Both the position numbers and the translations under genes were made by a program. The notes under the pieces are model-generated. The model searched no databases and had not been told where the DNA came from. It was given only the letters and a program-made list of their open reading frames with translations. Below are positions 34,891 through 46,300 of a stretch of 64,000 nt of DNA, one piece after another (positions within the stretch are counted from its first letter, which is position 1; every line of letters begins with the position of its first letter). The stretch lies in contig NC_089563.1 of NCBI RefSeq assembly GCF_040115645.1, positions 1,860,001-1,924,000 on the forward strand, given 5' to 3'. This stretch comes from Euwallacea fornicatus (Eukaryota > Arthropoda > Insecta > Coleoptera > Curculionidae).

Positions 34891-34925
34891 GGTGTTGGAA
34901 AAGATAAATGGCGAAAATTACGTAC
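34891..34925. other. Unpaired mariner-type terminus
   Basis: TATACAGGGTGTTGGAAAAG begins at 34889 and reads like the left end of a mariner-type element (TA then CAGGGTGTT). No inverted partner was found within the next 3 kb, so only a fragment is called. Confidence 0.4.
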
Positions 34926-34929
34926 GTCC

Positions 34930-37550
34930 GGAGCACATAGGCACTTGATTAAACAATAAAATAATTTTTTACGTGTAGTTCAAAAATTTGATCCACCGCA
35001 GATCGAATGCCCGAAAAATGGACAGCCGGTTTATCGAACGCGGTCATCACAAGAGTTAAACCCGTAAAAGTACAGGTTCTTCCCCTGAAATTCTTTCCTC
35101 CGCAGCTTTCCTTGAAATCACATTCACAATGAAATCGAGCTTGTCATTTTGTGAGCTTTCAGAACAAAAAAAAAACATTTTCGGGCAGGCCAAGGTATCA
35201 GAGACTACTTTTCAAAACTCGATTTTTTCCCCTTATTTTCCCTTTAGTGAAAGGGAAATTATTTTTGGCCGAGCTTTGTATAAATCAGCTCAAAATTCAT
35301 ATATTTCTAGTTCGGGTTTGTTGCAGTAAAGCACACCCCATCAACAGAATTATATTTTCAAATGAGAAAACGTTATGATTGGATACGTGTGTTTTGACTG
35401 ATAATAGAAGTGACCTTAATTTCATATCGTCGGCTGTTTATTTTTGAGGTTATACAAGATAAATATTTTGAAATTTATTCGATTTTAATAACATTTTATG
35501 AGTTCTATTGATTTAAATATCACAACCAGACCTACATTATATCATTTCCTGGGCAGGATTCCAAATTACAGACCCAATACAAAGGACTCAATTATAATTA
35601 CTGACTTTGAATTTAAACTCGAATGTGCAGAACTATTATGCTATGCATAGGACTCCATTAACAGTGGTATCAATTGCCTTGAAATCAAATATTTATCACC
35701 CAGTCACTCGAATTTGAAGTCGGTTTTGATGTAAAGTAACAGTTTTCATAAACCGAAAGAAGTGAATCGAACGCAGTTGTTTGTGAAACACTGTCTAGAG
35801 CAATAAATGTGAGTATTCTTCGGAGTTTGCCTTCTACACTTGCCAAATTTGAGATAAAGAAGTTTGCTGCCGCCATTTATATGCTTCTCGAAATTTACTG
35901 CTATCGCATATAGGATAAAAGGTCAAGGCTTCCATCACAACAAAGAAAGTCGATACAGGGGGATTTTAAAGTATTGTTGATGTAACTTTTTTAATAAGGA
36001 TTTTAGTATTATAGTCATACATTTTCCAAAATTGTTTAATTGACTTTTTTTTCGAAAATGCCGAGGGATTTAAGTTAATTACATCGTTAGAGGCAATTTA
36101 AGTTCATAGCCCCTATAACGGACGACTGTTAACTGCTTCAGACGTAGAAGATGTAAATACATTCAACTTTGTAACACAGGAGAGGGGACCTCTTTATTTT
36201 TACTCCTGCCCACATATAGATAGCAATCCCTGAATGACAAGCATGTTGTATTGCGTTTAATCTTGCCACGTGCGTATCAAGCAAACATCAGTGAAACGAG
36301 AATCGGATATTGCATTTCTTGTACGGGTAGACATTCAGTATTCCTGTGGATTTTGTACTTTAGAGAATAGAAAGTGCCCCGAAGAATGACCTCCAAATAA
36401 CGTGATTTTGTTAAATTTGAATATGATGGATTTGTTTTAATAGGCTATTTGGTGCTACTCTCCTAAAAACATTCTTCTCTGAAGGGTACGGTATAGTTAC
36501 CTTTTTCACCCGATACGTGTGCCTTGCACGTGCTTTGACTCCTACACAGCACTTGAAATCAAGTGTTGTTTAAGTTCAACTTTTTGCCCTGTCTGGAGTT
36601 CATTTTTAAATATTTCCTCACACGTCTTAAAATACGTAGTTTTCATAAAAAAACCTGCTAATTCTCCTCGATTAACTCACCCATGGTCCTTAAACATAAG
36701 TTTTGTGGCCCTGGCACTATGTTTCGCCTGTGCTGCAATGAGTTAAATTGCCCACTTAAAATTCATAAAGAAATTATATGTATGTGTTCCTGGATGTAAG
36801 GCGAATATATTGGAAATTATTATGAGTGAGAATACTGGATGGATCCGGAAAGTATACCAATATATCAATTTTTCTTCAAACTGACACTCTATTCTACTCT
36901 CGCTCTACTATTTACTCATTCTATGTTTTGACTAATAACATACGAATTAGAAATTAAAATGGCATATAAGAAAGTTTATTTATGTGCAATAACAGGGCGT
37001 TTCACAGGATCTGGTACAACGTTCCACTATTCAAATTATAAGAAATTCAAACGCTAAATTACCTCTGGTTTATAGGTTGGATCTTTGCGTGTGTGTCGAA
37101 TTAGGTCGCACGTACGTGTTTAGGTTGGGTGAAAGGAACGTAGTATTTAAATAACAAATATAGAGATATAATATGAATGCCTTCTACAGACTAGACCAAC
37201 GGGTCAAAATTGGTAACAGGAGCGTATGCAGGTTCCAGAAAGATGATGGTATGAACGTATGTATTTTGGTTTGTCATTTGTTACAATTTTAGCACGATCA
37301 ATGACGTCAAAATGTATGTTAATGATTTCATTGTGATCCATATAGCTACGAACACTTGTACTAATTTTGATTTGATTTCTCTGACGTTTGGATTGGTGGT
37401 GGATTCGTATGTATGACGTACATGCAAAGGTTTAAACTGCCAGTTGCAGTCGATGTTATTAAAAATCTGCTGGAAAAGAAATAATTAGAAATACGAATGT
37501 GACAACACCTCTCCCAGCCCTTTTTTTTATAATATACTACCGTTATAGTG
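34930..37550. other. No gene recognised
   Basis: No recognisable coding sequence. Overlapping plus-strand ORFs at 35129-35378 and others at 35685-35876 (minus) and 36519-36746 (plus, hydrophobic) show no motif or splice framing. A possible mariner-type terminus (CAGGGCGTTTCACAGGATC) at 36994 is unpaired. Confidence 0.45.
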
Positions 37551-38089
37551 TATACTGGGGCCCACAGTTTAAGTAATGTAGTACGATTTGGAAAAAACTA
37601 ATTTGACTGAATGACACAACATTTATTTTCAAAAAAACAATATACTAAAATTAAATTAATATGAGTGTTCTCAAAGCGTACATGTATGTTAATTTTTTAC
37701 CCATATATGCCACTCTTCTCCAAATCTCACAGCTTAAACGATGCAGTTAAGATAAAACGACACAAAACATGTCAATTTTAATTTACGGAGTCGAATTGAT
37801 TTAGAAATTGTTTTTCTAACTTAGTTTGATACTTCTAAGCAATATTTCAATCAGTTAAATTAAACTATACTGTGTCTATGAAATGAAGAAATGAGGCATC
37901 ATAGTATGTCTCACAAAAAATTGATCAGATAGACATGAAGGTGATACAAGTGGTTCGAAATATTGTTGAATGGTCAAAACTTAATATATTGATGTGATTT
38001 CGATTTTGACCATTCAGCAACACATTTTCCAATCCGGCATACATTTTCCTTAAACGAGGGCTCTAATAAAGATATATATCTGATCGTCG

Positions 38090-38480
38090 CTCACTAGCAG
38101 TTCAACTTTGTATATATTTTTTTCTTAAAATGCGTCGAATTATTTCTTGATTTGCAACTTTTATTCCAAATTGTCTTTCCACCTCGACATACAATTTTGG
38201 ACAACTTTGATTAGGATTATTGCTTAGATCTCGTAAAATCCATCATCCTTCGTGTTCGCAAGTATTTTATTTGGGGCCACCCGGGACTTATTCGCAATTC
38301 TATATTCGTGCGATAACGCTCAGTGATGTTCTGAACAGTTGATGGACATCTCTTTACCATTTTGAATATGCCGCTTTGGCTGTGTCTATCTATGTAGTAA
38401 ATCGGAATTAAGTATCTGTCACAGCTCGTCGTTTGACGACCAATTTTTATGTAACTTGCTCTATGAAATGAAGAAATGAG
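38090..38480 (-). pseudogene. Inverted N-terminal piece of Tc1-like transposase
   Basis: On the minus strand are IDTAKAAYSKW, DVHQLFRTSLSVIA and then PKLYVEVERQFGIK with IIRRILRKKYIQS. These match, in order, the paired-like DNA-binding region of the plus-strand copy that starts at 38757 (HSQRGIAKKVKR, CPSTVQHITERYR, and the RRILRK element). The frame is broken by stops and frame changes and ends before any catalytic residue. It faces away from the plus-strand copy, so the two transposase starts lie head to head about 280 bp apart across a palindrome. Confidence 0.65.
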
Positions 38481-38740
38481 TCGTCACAGCAGGTCTCGCA
38501 AGAAAGGAAGCAAAAAATATCTTGACGCCTGATGAACCATCCAGGGGTCAAATATGTTGAAAATGTTATTAGAGCCCTTCTTTAAGGAAAATGTATATGA
38601 GACGTACATTGAAATTTAGGAATAATAAGATATTTTAACATTTTCAACATACTGGATCACTGGATGGTTTACCAGGCGTCAAGACATTTTTTGCTGTCTT
38701 TTTTTTATGGACAGTGATTACTCATTTCTTCATTTCATAG
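38461..38740. repeat. Palindrome between two opposed Tc1-like transposase starts
   Basis: CTATGAAATGAAGAAATGAG at 38461 recurs inverted at about 38721-38740, and AAAAAAT-TCTTGACGCCTG plus AACCATCCAG and TATGTTGAAAATGTTA recur inverted between 38508-38560 and 38636-38698. A further relative of the outer word lies at 37878 in the same orientation as 38461. A segment with TTAGAGCCCT and TTTAAGGAAAATGTAT at 38566-38602 is repeated inverted at 38038-38072. The block could form a large hairpin. Confidence 0.7.
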
Positions 38741-38756
38741 ACCAAGCAACACAAGA

Positions 38757-39737
38757 ATGGGCCGGCAGAGGGCGATCAGTGAAAGACACTTAATTCTGAT
38801 TAACTACAGAGATGGACACAGCCAAAGGGGCATAGCCAAAAAGGTAAAGAGATGTCCATCAACTGTTCAGCACATCACTGAGCGTTATCGCATGAAACTA
38901 GAATTGCGAATAAGTCCCGGGTGACCCCAAATGAAATGCTTGCGGACACAAAGGATGATGGATTGTAGGAGATATAACCAATAGTCCTAAACAAAGTTGT
39001 CCGAAATTGTATGCCGAGGTGGAAAGACAATTTTGAAAAAGATGAAATTAGGAAGTAATGCGACGTATTTTAAGAAAAAATTTTATACAAAGTCGAACGC
39101 CACAAACAAAACCACTTGTTGGTCAAGGAATTAGGAGGACACGATTGAAGGTCGTCAGAGAGCATATTAGAGAAGATTTGAATTTTTGATATTCGGTAAT
39201 ATTCACGGATTAAACCAAAATCAACCTTTTTGGGTCGAACGGAAAAACATCAGTGCAGAGAAAGTCTAATAAAGAGCTGAAGTTAAAAAATTTGAAAGCA
39301 CGAAGGAAGTAGACTGATGTGGCGAGGGTGTATGTCGTCTGAAAGAGTACGTGACTTTCATTTTATTGAAGTACTTATAAACCAACACACATATTTGAGT
39401 ATATTAGGACAATATCTTGTACCAAGTGTTCGAAAATTGGGACTTCACCATAATTATCGTTTCTATCGCGGTAACGATCGTTGCTCTATAACTGCTCAAA
39501 CATTACAAAAACGCCAGTTCAGTCACCGATTTAAACGTAATTGGAAACTTGTGATTCACAATGAAAACTTAGGCATATAATGTGCAATGACACAGTGTGT
39601 AACAAAAATGAATTAGATACAAAAATTGCGGAAGCTTGGAACCCCATTACCCAGAAGACACAAGGAAGTGGGTTGAATCAATGCCTAGACGCATACGGGC
39701 AGTCATCGAGAGCAAAGAAGGGCCGACCGAATATTAG
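38757..39737 (+). pseudogene. Tc1-like transposase, full length but broken
   Basis: Starts MGRQRAISERHLILINYRDG, then HSQRGIAKKVKRCPSTVQHI and ERYR (paired-like HTH). KTILKKM and RRILRKKFY follow. The first catalytic block reads SVIFTD followed by a stop and TKINLFGSNGKTS, so the residue after Asp has become a stop. Next comes MWRGCMSSERVRDFHFIEVL and KLGLHHNYRFYRGNDR, where the second catalytic Asp of the usual DNDP motif is Gly. The C-terminal part AEAWNPIT leads to PRRIRAVIESKEGPTEY and TAG at 39735-39737. Length (~325 codons) is normal for the family. Many stops and frameshifts plus the lost catalytic residue make it inactive. Confidence 0.8.
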
Positions 39738-40024
39738 CAGTGCCATATTAATTTACAGCACTTCATTACCTGTGTTAATTTTGTAATTTTACGTTTTGCA
39801 TCATTTATACCGTGACATTAAAATTGGAAAAATTTTTAAAAAATCGTTTCTTCAGCGTGGCATATCTGAGACGCATTTTCCATCCTTCAAACAATTTCTA
39901 TGCTCTTGAACAACCATATTAAATGAACTTCATTATTTCGTGTTTATAAAACAAATATTTTGCCCCTGAGCCGAGTTGGTTTCTCTTATTATCGACTGCA
40001 TCATTTAAGCTGTGAATCACTGTA

Positions 40025-40400
40025 CAGGGCGTTCAAATAAGGGGAAGATGTCGGCGACGTCCGAGAAACTACTTATTTCGCAGTCTCGAGAAAAAAAAGG
40101 CTAAATCAGCCATGAGAAATCGCTGGAGAATATTTTCAAGTTCGTAACTATACCGCCAGGGGGCGCTTTTTTATATGACTAATCAATAAAATGCGGTTTT
40201 TAGTCAAATTTATCCGAAAAATCTACATTTTAAGTATAAAATATCAATTTTTTAGATAATTCGCTACAACTTTTGTAGAAAAAGTTTTTTTTTTTTTTTT
40301 TTTAACTAAAATGTGTGGAAAGCTTCTAATGTCAGTTAAAAAATGCGGTTTTCCCGAAATTAGCCAAACACAACACTGCACTGTAATACCTCCTTAGAAA
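40025..40400 (+). mobile_element. Left end of a mariner-type element, right end not found
   Basis: CAGGGCGTTCAAATAAGGGG begins directly after the TA at 40023-40024, the same TA that borders the Tc1-like element to the left. The following 350 bp (repeated words for weak base-pair steps, T18 run at ~40287) read like the arm of a mariner-type MITE. No inverted partner was found. Confidence 0.4.
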
Positions 40401-41650
40401 GGTCATTTTACAGGCTATGACATGTCGATTATGTCACTTCGTGTTAGTGCGACGCAAACCACTAGCTGGAACTATTTGAAACCAATCGTAATTTTTTGAG
40501 TTATTTCGGAGAATTTAGAAAAAAAATATATATATAATGTACATTTATGCCTAAGGGGACAGAAAACGTATAGATAAAGCATTATACATGTTGGAATATG
40601 CTAACGGGACTGAATTTATTGTACATGACGAAACGACCGACAAAGGGGCAGGACGGTTTCGGACACTAGCGGACAACACAATAACGTGTTTTTGCAAATT
40701 GAGACAAACACCAGATGCCAGCGAACAGGCAAAAATATAGAAATCCACTTTCAGACCATTGTTAGACTAGCGACAGAGCTATTAGATTATTGAGAGCGCA
40801 TGCGAAGGAAAAGCTTAAAAATACATACAAAACAAGTGGACAGATTGCTGTAAGATTGATTACGAAGATAAGGGACCCAACCGATTATTATAGGAATGTA
40901 CGAGCATGACATGAATAACTGAAAGACTGCTAAAAATGCAAGTAAAATAGGACGACAATAGTCACAGCTGGACTATTTTGAATCTACTTTTCTTTACAAG
41001 ATAATCTCGCTCCTTTTCCTTTCAACCACTCTACTGGAGTGTTTCCAAATGTAAAGAGACGAAACCAAACTTATTCACTTAAATTTTTTAATGATTCATT
41101 CGTGAATAAGCTGATGTGTTCCTGTAGCGGCTCCAGAAACACCAAATACTCGACAGCTTAACTTTTTGTTAATTGAAATTTTTTCAATAGGAAGCCTAAT
41201 GAGTACTGTGAACGTATCGCCAAATAGATTTTGAATATTTATATATTTTGAATGAATAAATAAAGAAAAATGGGGAAAAACGTGGAGCCGCAAAAACTTC
41301 ATTGCTGAAAGATGGGGTATTAAAGTGTACTTTATAGAATGCAAAATTGCAAATTTCTTCAAAACAGCTTTAGGTAGTTGAACGAACTTTAATTGAAAAC
41401 TTTTTAACATACCTCTTTAATTCTCGTAGGAAAGCATAAAATTCAGGAGAGCTTTTTTTGCATTCGAAGTTATGATTATTAAAAAAAAATGAGAGTGGCG
41501 CATCCGTTCTCCTCTTAAAGTATCTCGTCATTGGCAACTCTGAAAGTCGCATATATTTGTAGGAAAAAATATTTTCAATTTCCCTTCGTGAGCACCATCA
41601 TTTTCTTATATACATTTTAACAGTAAAAAATCGAGACCCGATTTTAATAT
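40401..41650. other. No gene recognised
   Basis: ORFs on the minus strand at 40551-40748, 41096-41410 and 41370-41552 show no recognisable motif. No paired repeats seen. Confidence 0.45.
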
Positions 41651-41651
41651 A

Positions 41652-42021
41652 TGTCGGATCATCAATGGGGAGATTTCCCATGACGATATAAAGTATTTAG
41701 TTCACTTTTAATAGCAAAAATAGAAAAGGGCAAAACCAACGAATTCGCTACCACTCGTCACTTGACAATCTAATCTGCCCGTCCCTTTTTGGTTTCTGGT
41801 TTACCAGACCTCGCGAGTCCTTCAAATCCGAGGGATAAGGTACCCGCTAGTCCCTGTTTCCCACAGTGGCTCGCACGCATGGCCTCTCGATTTCGCCCTT
41901 GGTGGTAGCGACCTCGTTCGACAGTGCTTTTCCTTAAGATGGCCCTGTCAGCCTGCCCTTTGTCACATTATCAACTCGTAATGTTACACTTTATCACTTA
42001 AGGACTAATAAATCTCCGACA
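41652..42021. mobile_element. Solo LTR (copy 2 of 2)
   Basis: Starts TGTCGG, ends CCGACA, 370 bp, flanked by TATA on both sides, and is the same family and orientation as 30346-30708. By eye the two copies match at perhaps 65-70% with several gaps, best in the last 130 bp. A GATATAAAG box-like site near the start and an AATAAA near the end (CTAATAAATC) fit an LTR with promoter and polyadenylation signal on the plus strand. No internal region remains. Confidence 0.75.
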
Positions 42022-42329
42022 TATATAATATTTTTAATGACTGCTCAGAATGCCGCCGGTGATTTGAATATACGTTTAAACCCTTCCTAACTTACTTGGG
42101 GACCATTTAGGTATTCCTTATACACTTAATAATTTAAGATTTACGAAATCAACTTCACGAGATCAAGCTGATGAAAAATGAAATATGTGGTACCACGTCG
42201 TCTGGTACAAGCTTAATTGACAATAATTTATAAATTATACACTCTTAGACATAAAAACCGAACAACATATATAATATTCAATTTCGATCTGACCTAGCTT
42301 TTTTTTTGTTTTATACTATTTTTTATAAT

Positions 42330-42464
42330 TTTTTTGATAAATTGCAGGCATTTGCATTTCGGTCAATGCGGGCCATTAATTTTGCCAAAATTGATAATCG
42401 ACTTGTCCTTGCACTGGGTGAAAGCAAGAGGTGTTTTTCAATCTAGATTTCTGAACACCCCGTG
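42330..42464. mobile_element. Right end of a mariner-type element
   Basis: TCTAGATTTCTGAACACCCCGTG ends at about 42462. It is the inverse of CACGGGGTGTTCAGAAATATAGA at 43088. The two ends point away from each other, so they belong to two different insertions of one family, or to an arrangement that has been turned inside out. Borders upstream are unknown. Confidence 0.45.
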
Positions 42465-42562
42465 GAAGAATCTGAGGGTATTAAGAGATATCCTTGTGTG
42501 CAATTGTAAAGCTTCACGTTTCCTTAATATTCCTGTTTTCGTTCCATAACAATACGTCCATT

Positions 42563-42995
42563 TTGAAAAGAATTAAATTTTTTTTTGACAAAAAGATGGG
42601 ATTTACCGAAAAAAAATCCGAACGCGTTGAACAAATAAACAATAATAAAACAACTTTTTAATCAGGAAACGTTAGTTATCAGCAATCATCTAAATGATGT
42701 GGAGATACGAACATTGAAGCGGCCTCCTCGCGGCCCTGACCGCAGCCCAATTGACGATGTATGGGACATGCTAGAAAGCCGTATCCGTGATAAACAGCTG
42801 GCGCTGATTGCAGTCCTTCGAGTAGATCTTCTTGGAAGTCTACTCGTAGGGCAGCTGTCATTGGAGCATGAGAGAAAAATCCACGTTGTTAGTGTTTATT
42901 TGTCTTCAACTTGGATATTAATTTATGTTGTTTATTTGTTGGACGTGTCTCGATTTTCTTAGGTCGCATCTTTTTGTAAAAAAATTACAATTCAT
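42563..42995 (+). mobile_element. Small Tc1-like deletion derivative
   Basis: Weak inverted arms (AAATTTTTTTTTGACAAAAAGATG near 42577-42600 and its inverse CGCATCTTTTTGTAAAAAAATT at 42965-42987) enclose a C-terminal Tc1-like coding scrap. No target duplication is clear. It repeats the pattern seen elsewhere in the window: ends plus the 3' coding tail, with the middle gone. Confidence 0.45.
42670..42850 (+). pseudogene. Tc1-like transposase C-terminal scrap
   Basis: One frame gives NHLNDVEIRTLKRPPRGPD, then RSPIDDVWDMLESRIRDKQL. This is the Tc1 block that usually reads WPARSPDLSPIEHVWD and carries the third acidic residue; here Glu is replaced by Asp (SPIDDVWD) and the preceding segment is changed. 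Related to, but not the same as, the element at 52564-53973. Only about 50 codons are recognisable. Confidence 0.6.
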
Positions 42996-43087
42996 ATATT
43001 TTTATGAGTCAAAAACGGGAATACTAGGGAAGCATAAACTTTACAATTGCATAAAAAGATATATATCATAGTGTTTTCGGATTTTTT

Positions 43088-43320
43088 CACGGGGTGTTCA
43101 GAAATATAGATAAAAAATCATTTCGTGGTTTTACCCCTTCTAATTGCAAAAGGTATAACTTTTTGCGAAATTAGCATCAAGTAATGATTCAAATGAACGC
43201 GACTACAATTTGCCAAAAGAAGTAATCAAAATCGGCGTAAAACCAAAAAAGTTATGTAAGTTTGAAATTGAATAATAATTTTTTGTGCAATTTTTTTGTC
43301 TGTAAGTTTATTTTCCGTTA
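43088..43320 (+). mobile_element. Left end of a mariner-type element
   Basis: CACGGGGTGTTCAGAAATATAGA at 43088 followed by about 200 bp of arm-like sequence. No partner to the right was found; see the opposite-facing end at 42462. Confidence 0.4.
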
Positions 43321-46300
43321 ATTTGTTGCCGATAAACATCTGTGCCTAACAAGCTGCACTTGTGAAATTGCCCGTTTATCACCGGATTAATAATATTATT
43401 ATAGTTTCAACTTCTTATTAATATTTTCATTGACTTTCCTCAAGTATTCCTTACCATTATTCACACCGACACACATGAGAACAGATGATTCTGTAGTACT
43501 ATTTAATGCATAATTGAGGTAATTTTAAATTGACTCCAAGGTAATCTCATGTAAAGCGTTGTTTTAATTAACGAGAAGCTCGCTTTGCCCTCGGAGTTTC
43601 TACAATATTTCGAATTAATTCAGAGTAAATTAAGTTCGGGGTGTTGCTCGGATCGAACAATCTACAAATTAGAATGTCAAATTTTACAATAAATTTGGAG
43701 ACATGTTTGTTAAACTTTGGTAATCACGTACACAATTTTCTCACTATAACACCTGCACTTAGTGACGTATTTTCAATTCAATAGAAATTTTTATAGCGAG
43801 GAATTGATAGGATTAATAGTCGTCTACGTTGAAAAGTAAATTTAAAATCTCTTGCATTATTTTAGAAACGAAATTTCAATCTTTTCATCTCACTAAAGCT
43901 TGCGGTCTCAAATAGATCCAAAGCCCGTTTCTAGGAGCGATAATAAGCAAGTTTTATTTCTGCTCTCAACCGTATATCTTTCCTGTTTAGAATTCGTTGC
44001 TTCCAATTAAATCTCGTGCGATAAATTGTTCTATTTGGACATGCAAATCTCCCACTTTTTAAAAATAATTTCTTTACTATTCTAAGTGTCCTTTTTCACC
44101 GTTTTCATCCTACATCCTGCCAGAATCTGATCAGAATTTTATTAATTGAAAACGAGTTTCTTAAAGAGGAACAAAAGTTGAGATTTAAATTGAAATCTGT
44201 TAAACGCTCATCCGGTGCTTCTCATCCACTAATAGCTTTTGTCATGAATTTATTAGTTGGACTGCATTTTCGTCAGACCCGTGAGGACGCGTTTCTTCCT
44301 ACCATTAGATGATCCAAAGAAGATCTGCGATTGATTCATTCAGTCAGCCCTGCTGAAAACGCAGATGCCTGCCCCACGTTCTTTTGAATGACGAAGACCA
44401 GATTGCGGTACCACGAAATTAGTCCCTCCCGCCCTGCTTCTGACCTGGAATTTGCCGAATTCGCACGGGAAGAACGTCACTTCTTACACAACACACACAT
44501 CGCGACCAATCAACATGGCATCTTACCCCATTTTACTAATATTCCAAGAAATACCACCTCATAGTCATTAAGGGTTCTTGTATTTAGATCCACTAATTTA
44601 ATATCTACCAATTAATAAATAAATAATGTTTTTAATCCGACATTGTTATTAATTGAACAATTAATATCAGTTCGTTTTGGGGAATTTGAAAAACGAACAA
44701 GACAAACTCTGCTCCTGATCCAAATGCTCCGTGGGTGTAAAATTTGGCCTATTTAATCACTCTCAAATTCAAATTTGTTGATTCAAATTACTGAAGAAAA
44801 TCCGTTGAATTGATTTATTTATTCGACTGAAAAAAGGATCGTCCCTTCGAGTCCTCCTAATTTCTTATTCAGAGATTAGTGCTCGTTTAGAGTGTAGTGA
44901 TGCTTTTATTAAAGGGAAATAATTGGAAACTGAATTCATTATTAATGCATAATGCAGTGCTTTAGATTTTGAAGGAAATTTTCCATTGCATTATTTTAAT
45001 ATAGCCCGTTAAAGCTGGTAAACATGCGAGAGCACAAGAATATTGTAATTTTCGCAGCCATTATAAAGTCTTATTGTACAAACAATGCAAATTTATCCTT
45101 CTCCCTGTATTTTTCGTATACATAGTCGTTGGGAAAATATTGGAATCTTATGGAAAGTTCTGGTAAAAGGCTCCTGCGAAACTTTAGCAGTTTAAAGTTT
45201 TGCACCTTTATTTTATGAATTTATTTAATCAAATTTCTCGCTAGACACCACCAAATTGTCCACTTGATTCTGATTAACTTGGGAACGTGGTAACGCCATG
45301 TTTAAAATTCGTTTTTGTGCCGTCAGACTCGGATAGTTATCGATACATCAGGGAAGCATCGATGCCAAATAACCGAATAGAGCCTGAATTATAGAGCATT
45401 TAACAGATATTTGACAGATTCAATTTGTTAATCGAAGCCTCTAAAATTTACAGTTTAAATCAGTCAAGAGACGATGCGTAAAACCGAATACTTTAATTTA
45501 CTACATACTGTTTGTTTAGTGAATTCGGAATATACTCCAAAAGTCTGTTGAAGCCTTTTAAGACGTTGCACGTTAAAGCAATGCGTCAAAGAGACGTTAT
45601 TACCAAATTTTCCCATTAAGCAGGATAGCAATGACAAAATCAGGTTTTGTGTTACAAAACTAGCATCCGACTAACATTCATAGACTCAGGCACTGTTGCC
45701 AAGTTGTAAATAAAATTTCATCATCTGAAGAGTTTCACGTAGTGTGTTAATAATTTAGGCTTTGTTTTAGTGATAGTGTATTTAGCGTATTCAACAGCAT
45801 TTTTTAAATCGTCGAAATAGGCTGATTGACTCCCTATGTCCGAAGCTAAAGGTGACAATTCGCAGATCTGGTTTAATCTACAGTAGACATTATGTTCTTC
45901 CTCCGCAAAACTTCTTCTATTTACCATGGTTAAGACTAGGGTTAAAACTAAACTAAATTGTTTTAGATACGAATCTTTAGTAGGTACATTCAAATTCAAT
46001 ATTTGGACATTTATCAACTATCATCATACGCAGTTCACATCTAAAGAAAACCTTTCCAAAAGAGATTAATCTAAAGAAATTGGGTTGGGGAAAGTTTACG
46101 ACAATCTAGTTTCAGAGGATCCATTTAAACGTCTTACTGAAGATTTATCAGGCTGTTTTGCTGAAATACCTTATTTAAGCACCTCGTATGTAAATTGAAA
46201 TTTTATATTCAGTTGCGTATTATACATGTTTCCATATTTTCGGCACACTTTGCATTTTAGATACGTTATATTACGCTGATAAATTCGAGTGATTCTGTGC

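Larger units (their letters stand above)
37555..40022 (+). mobile_element. Tc1-like transposon with IR/DR-type ends, rearranged inside
   Basis: Outer ends match in inverted orientation: left C-GGGG-CCACAGTTTAAGTAATG at 37555, right (minus strand) CAGTGATTCACAGCTTAAATGA at 40022, with TA outside both. A second copy of the end motif occurs inside each arm: CACAGCTTAAACGATGCAG at ~37728 and, inverted, near 39793-39815. Two direct repeats per arm is the IR/DR arrangement known in several Tc1-like elements. The right two-thirds hold a plus-strand transposase pseudogene (38757-39737). The left part holds a second, minus-strand N-terminal piece of the same family (about 38090-38480) and a palindrome (38461-38740). 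The element is therefore not a simple copy; a partial inverted copy has been added or inserted next to the transposase start. Confidence 0.7.
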
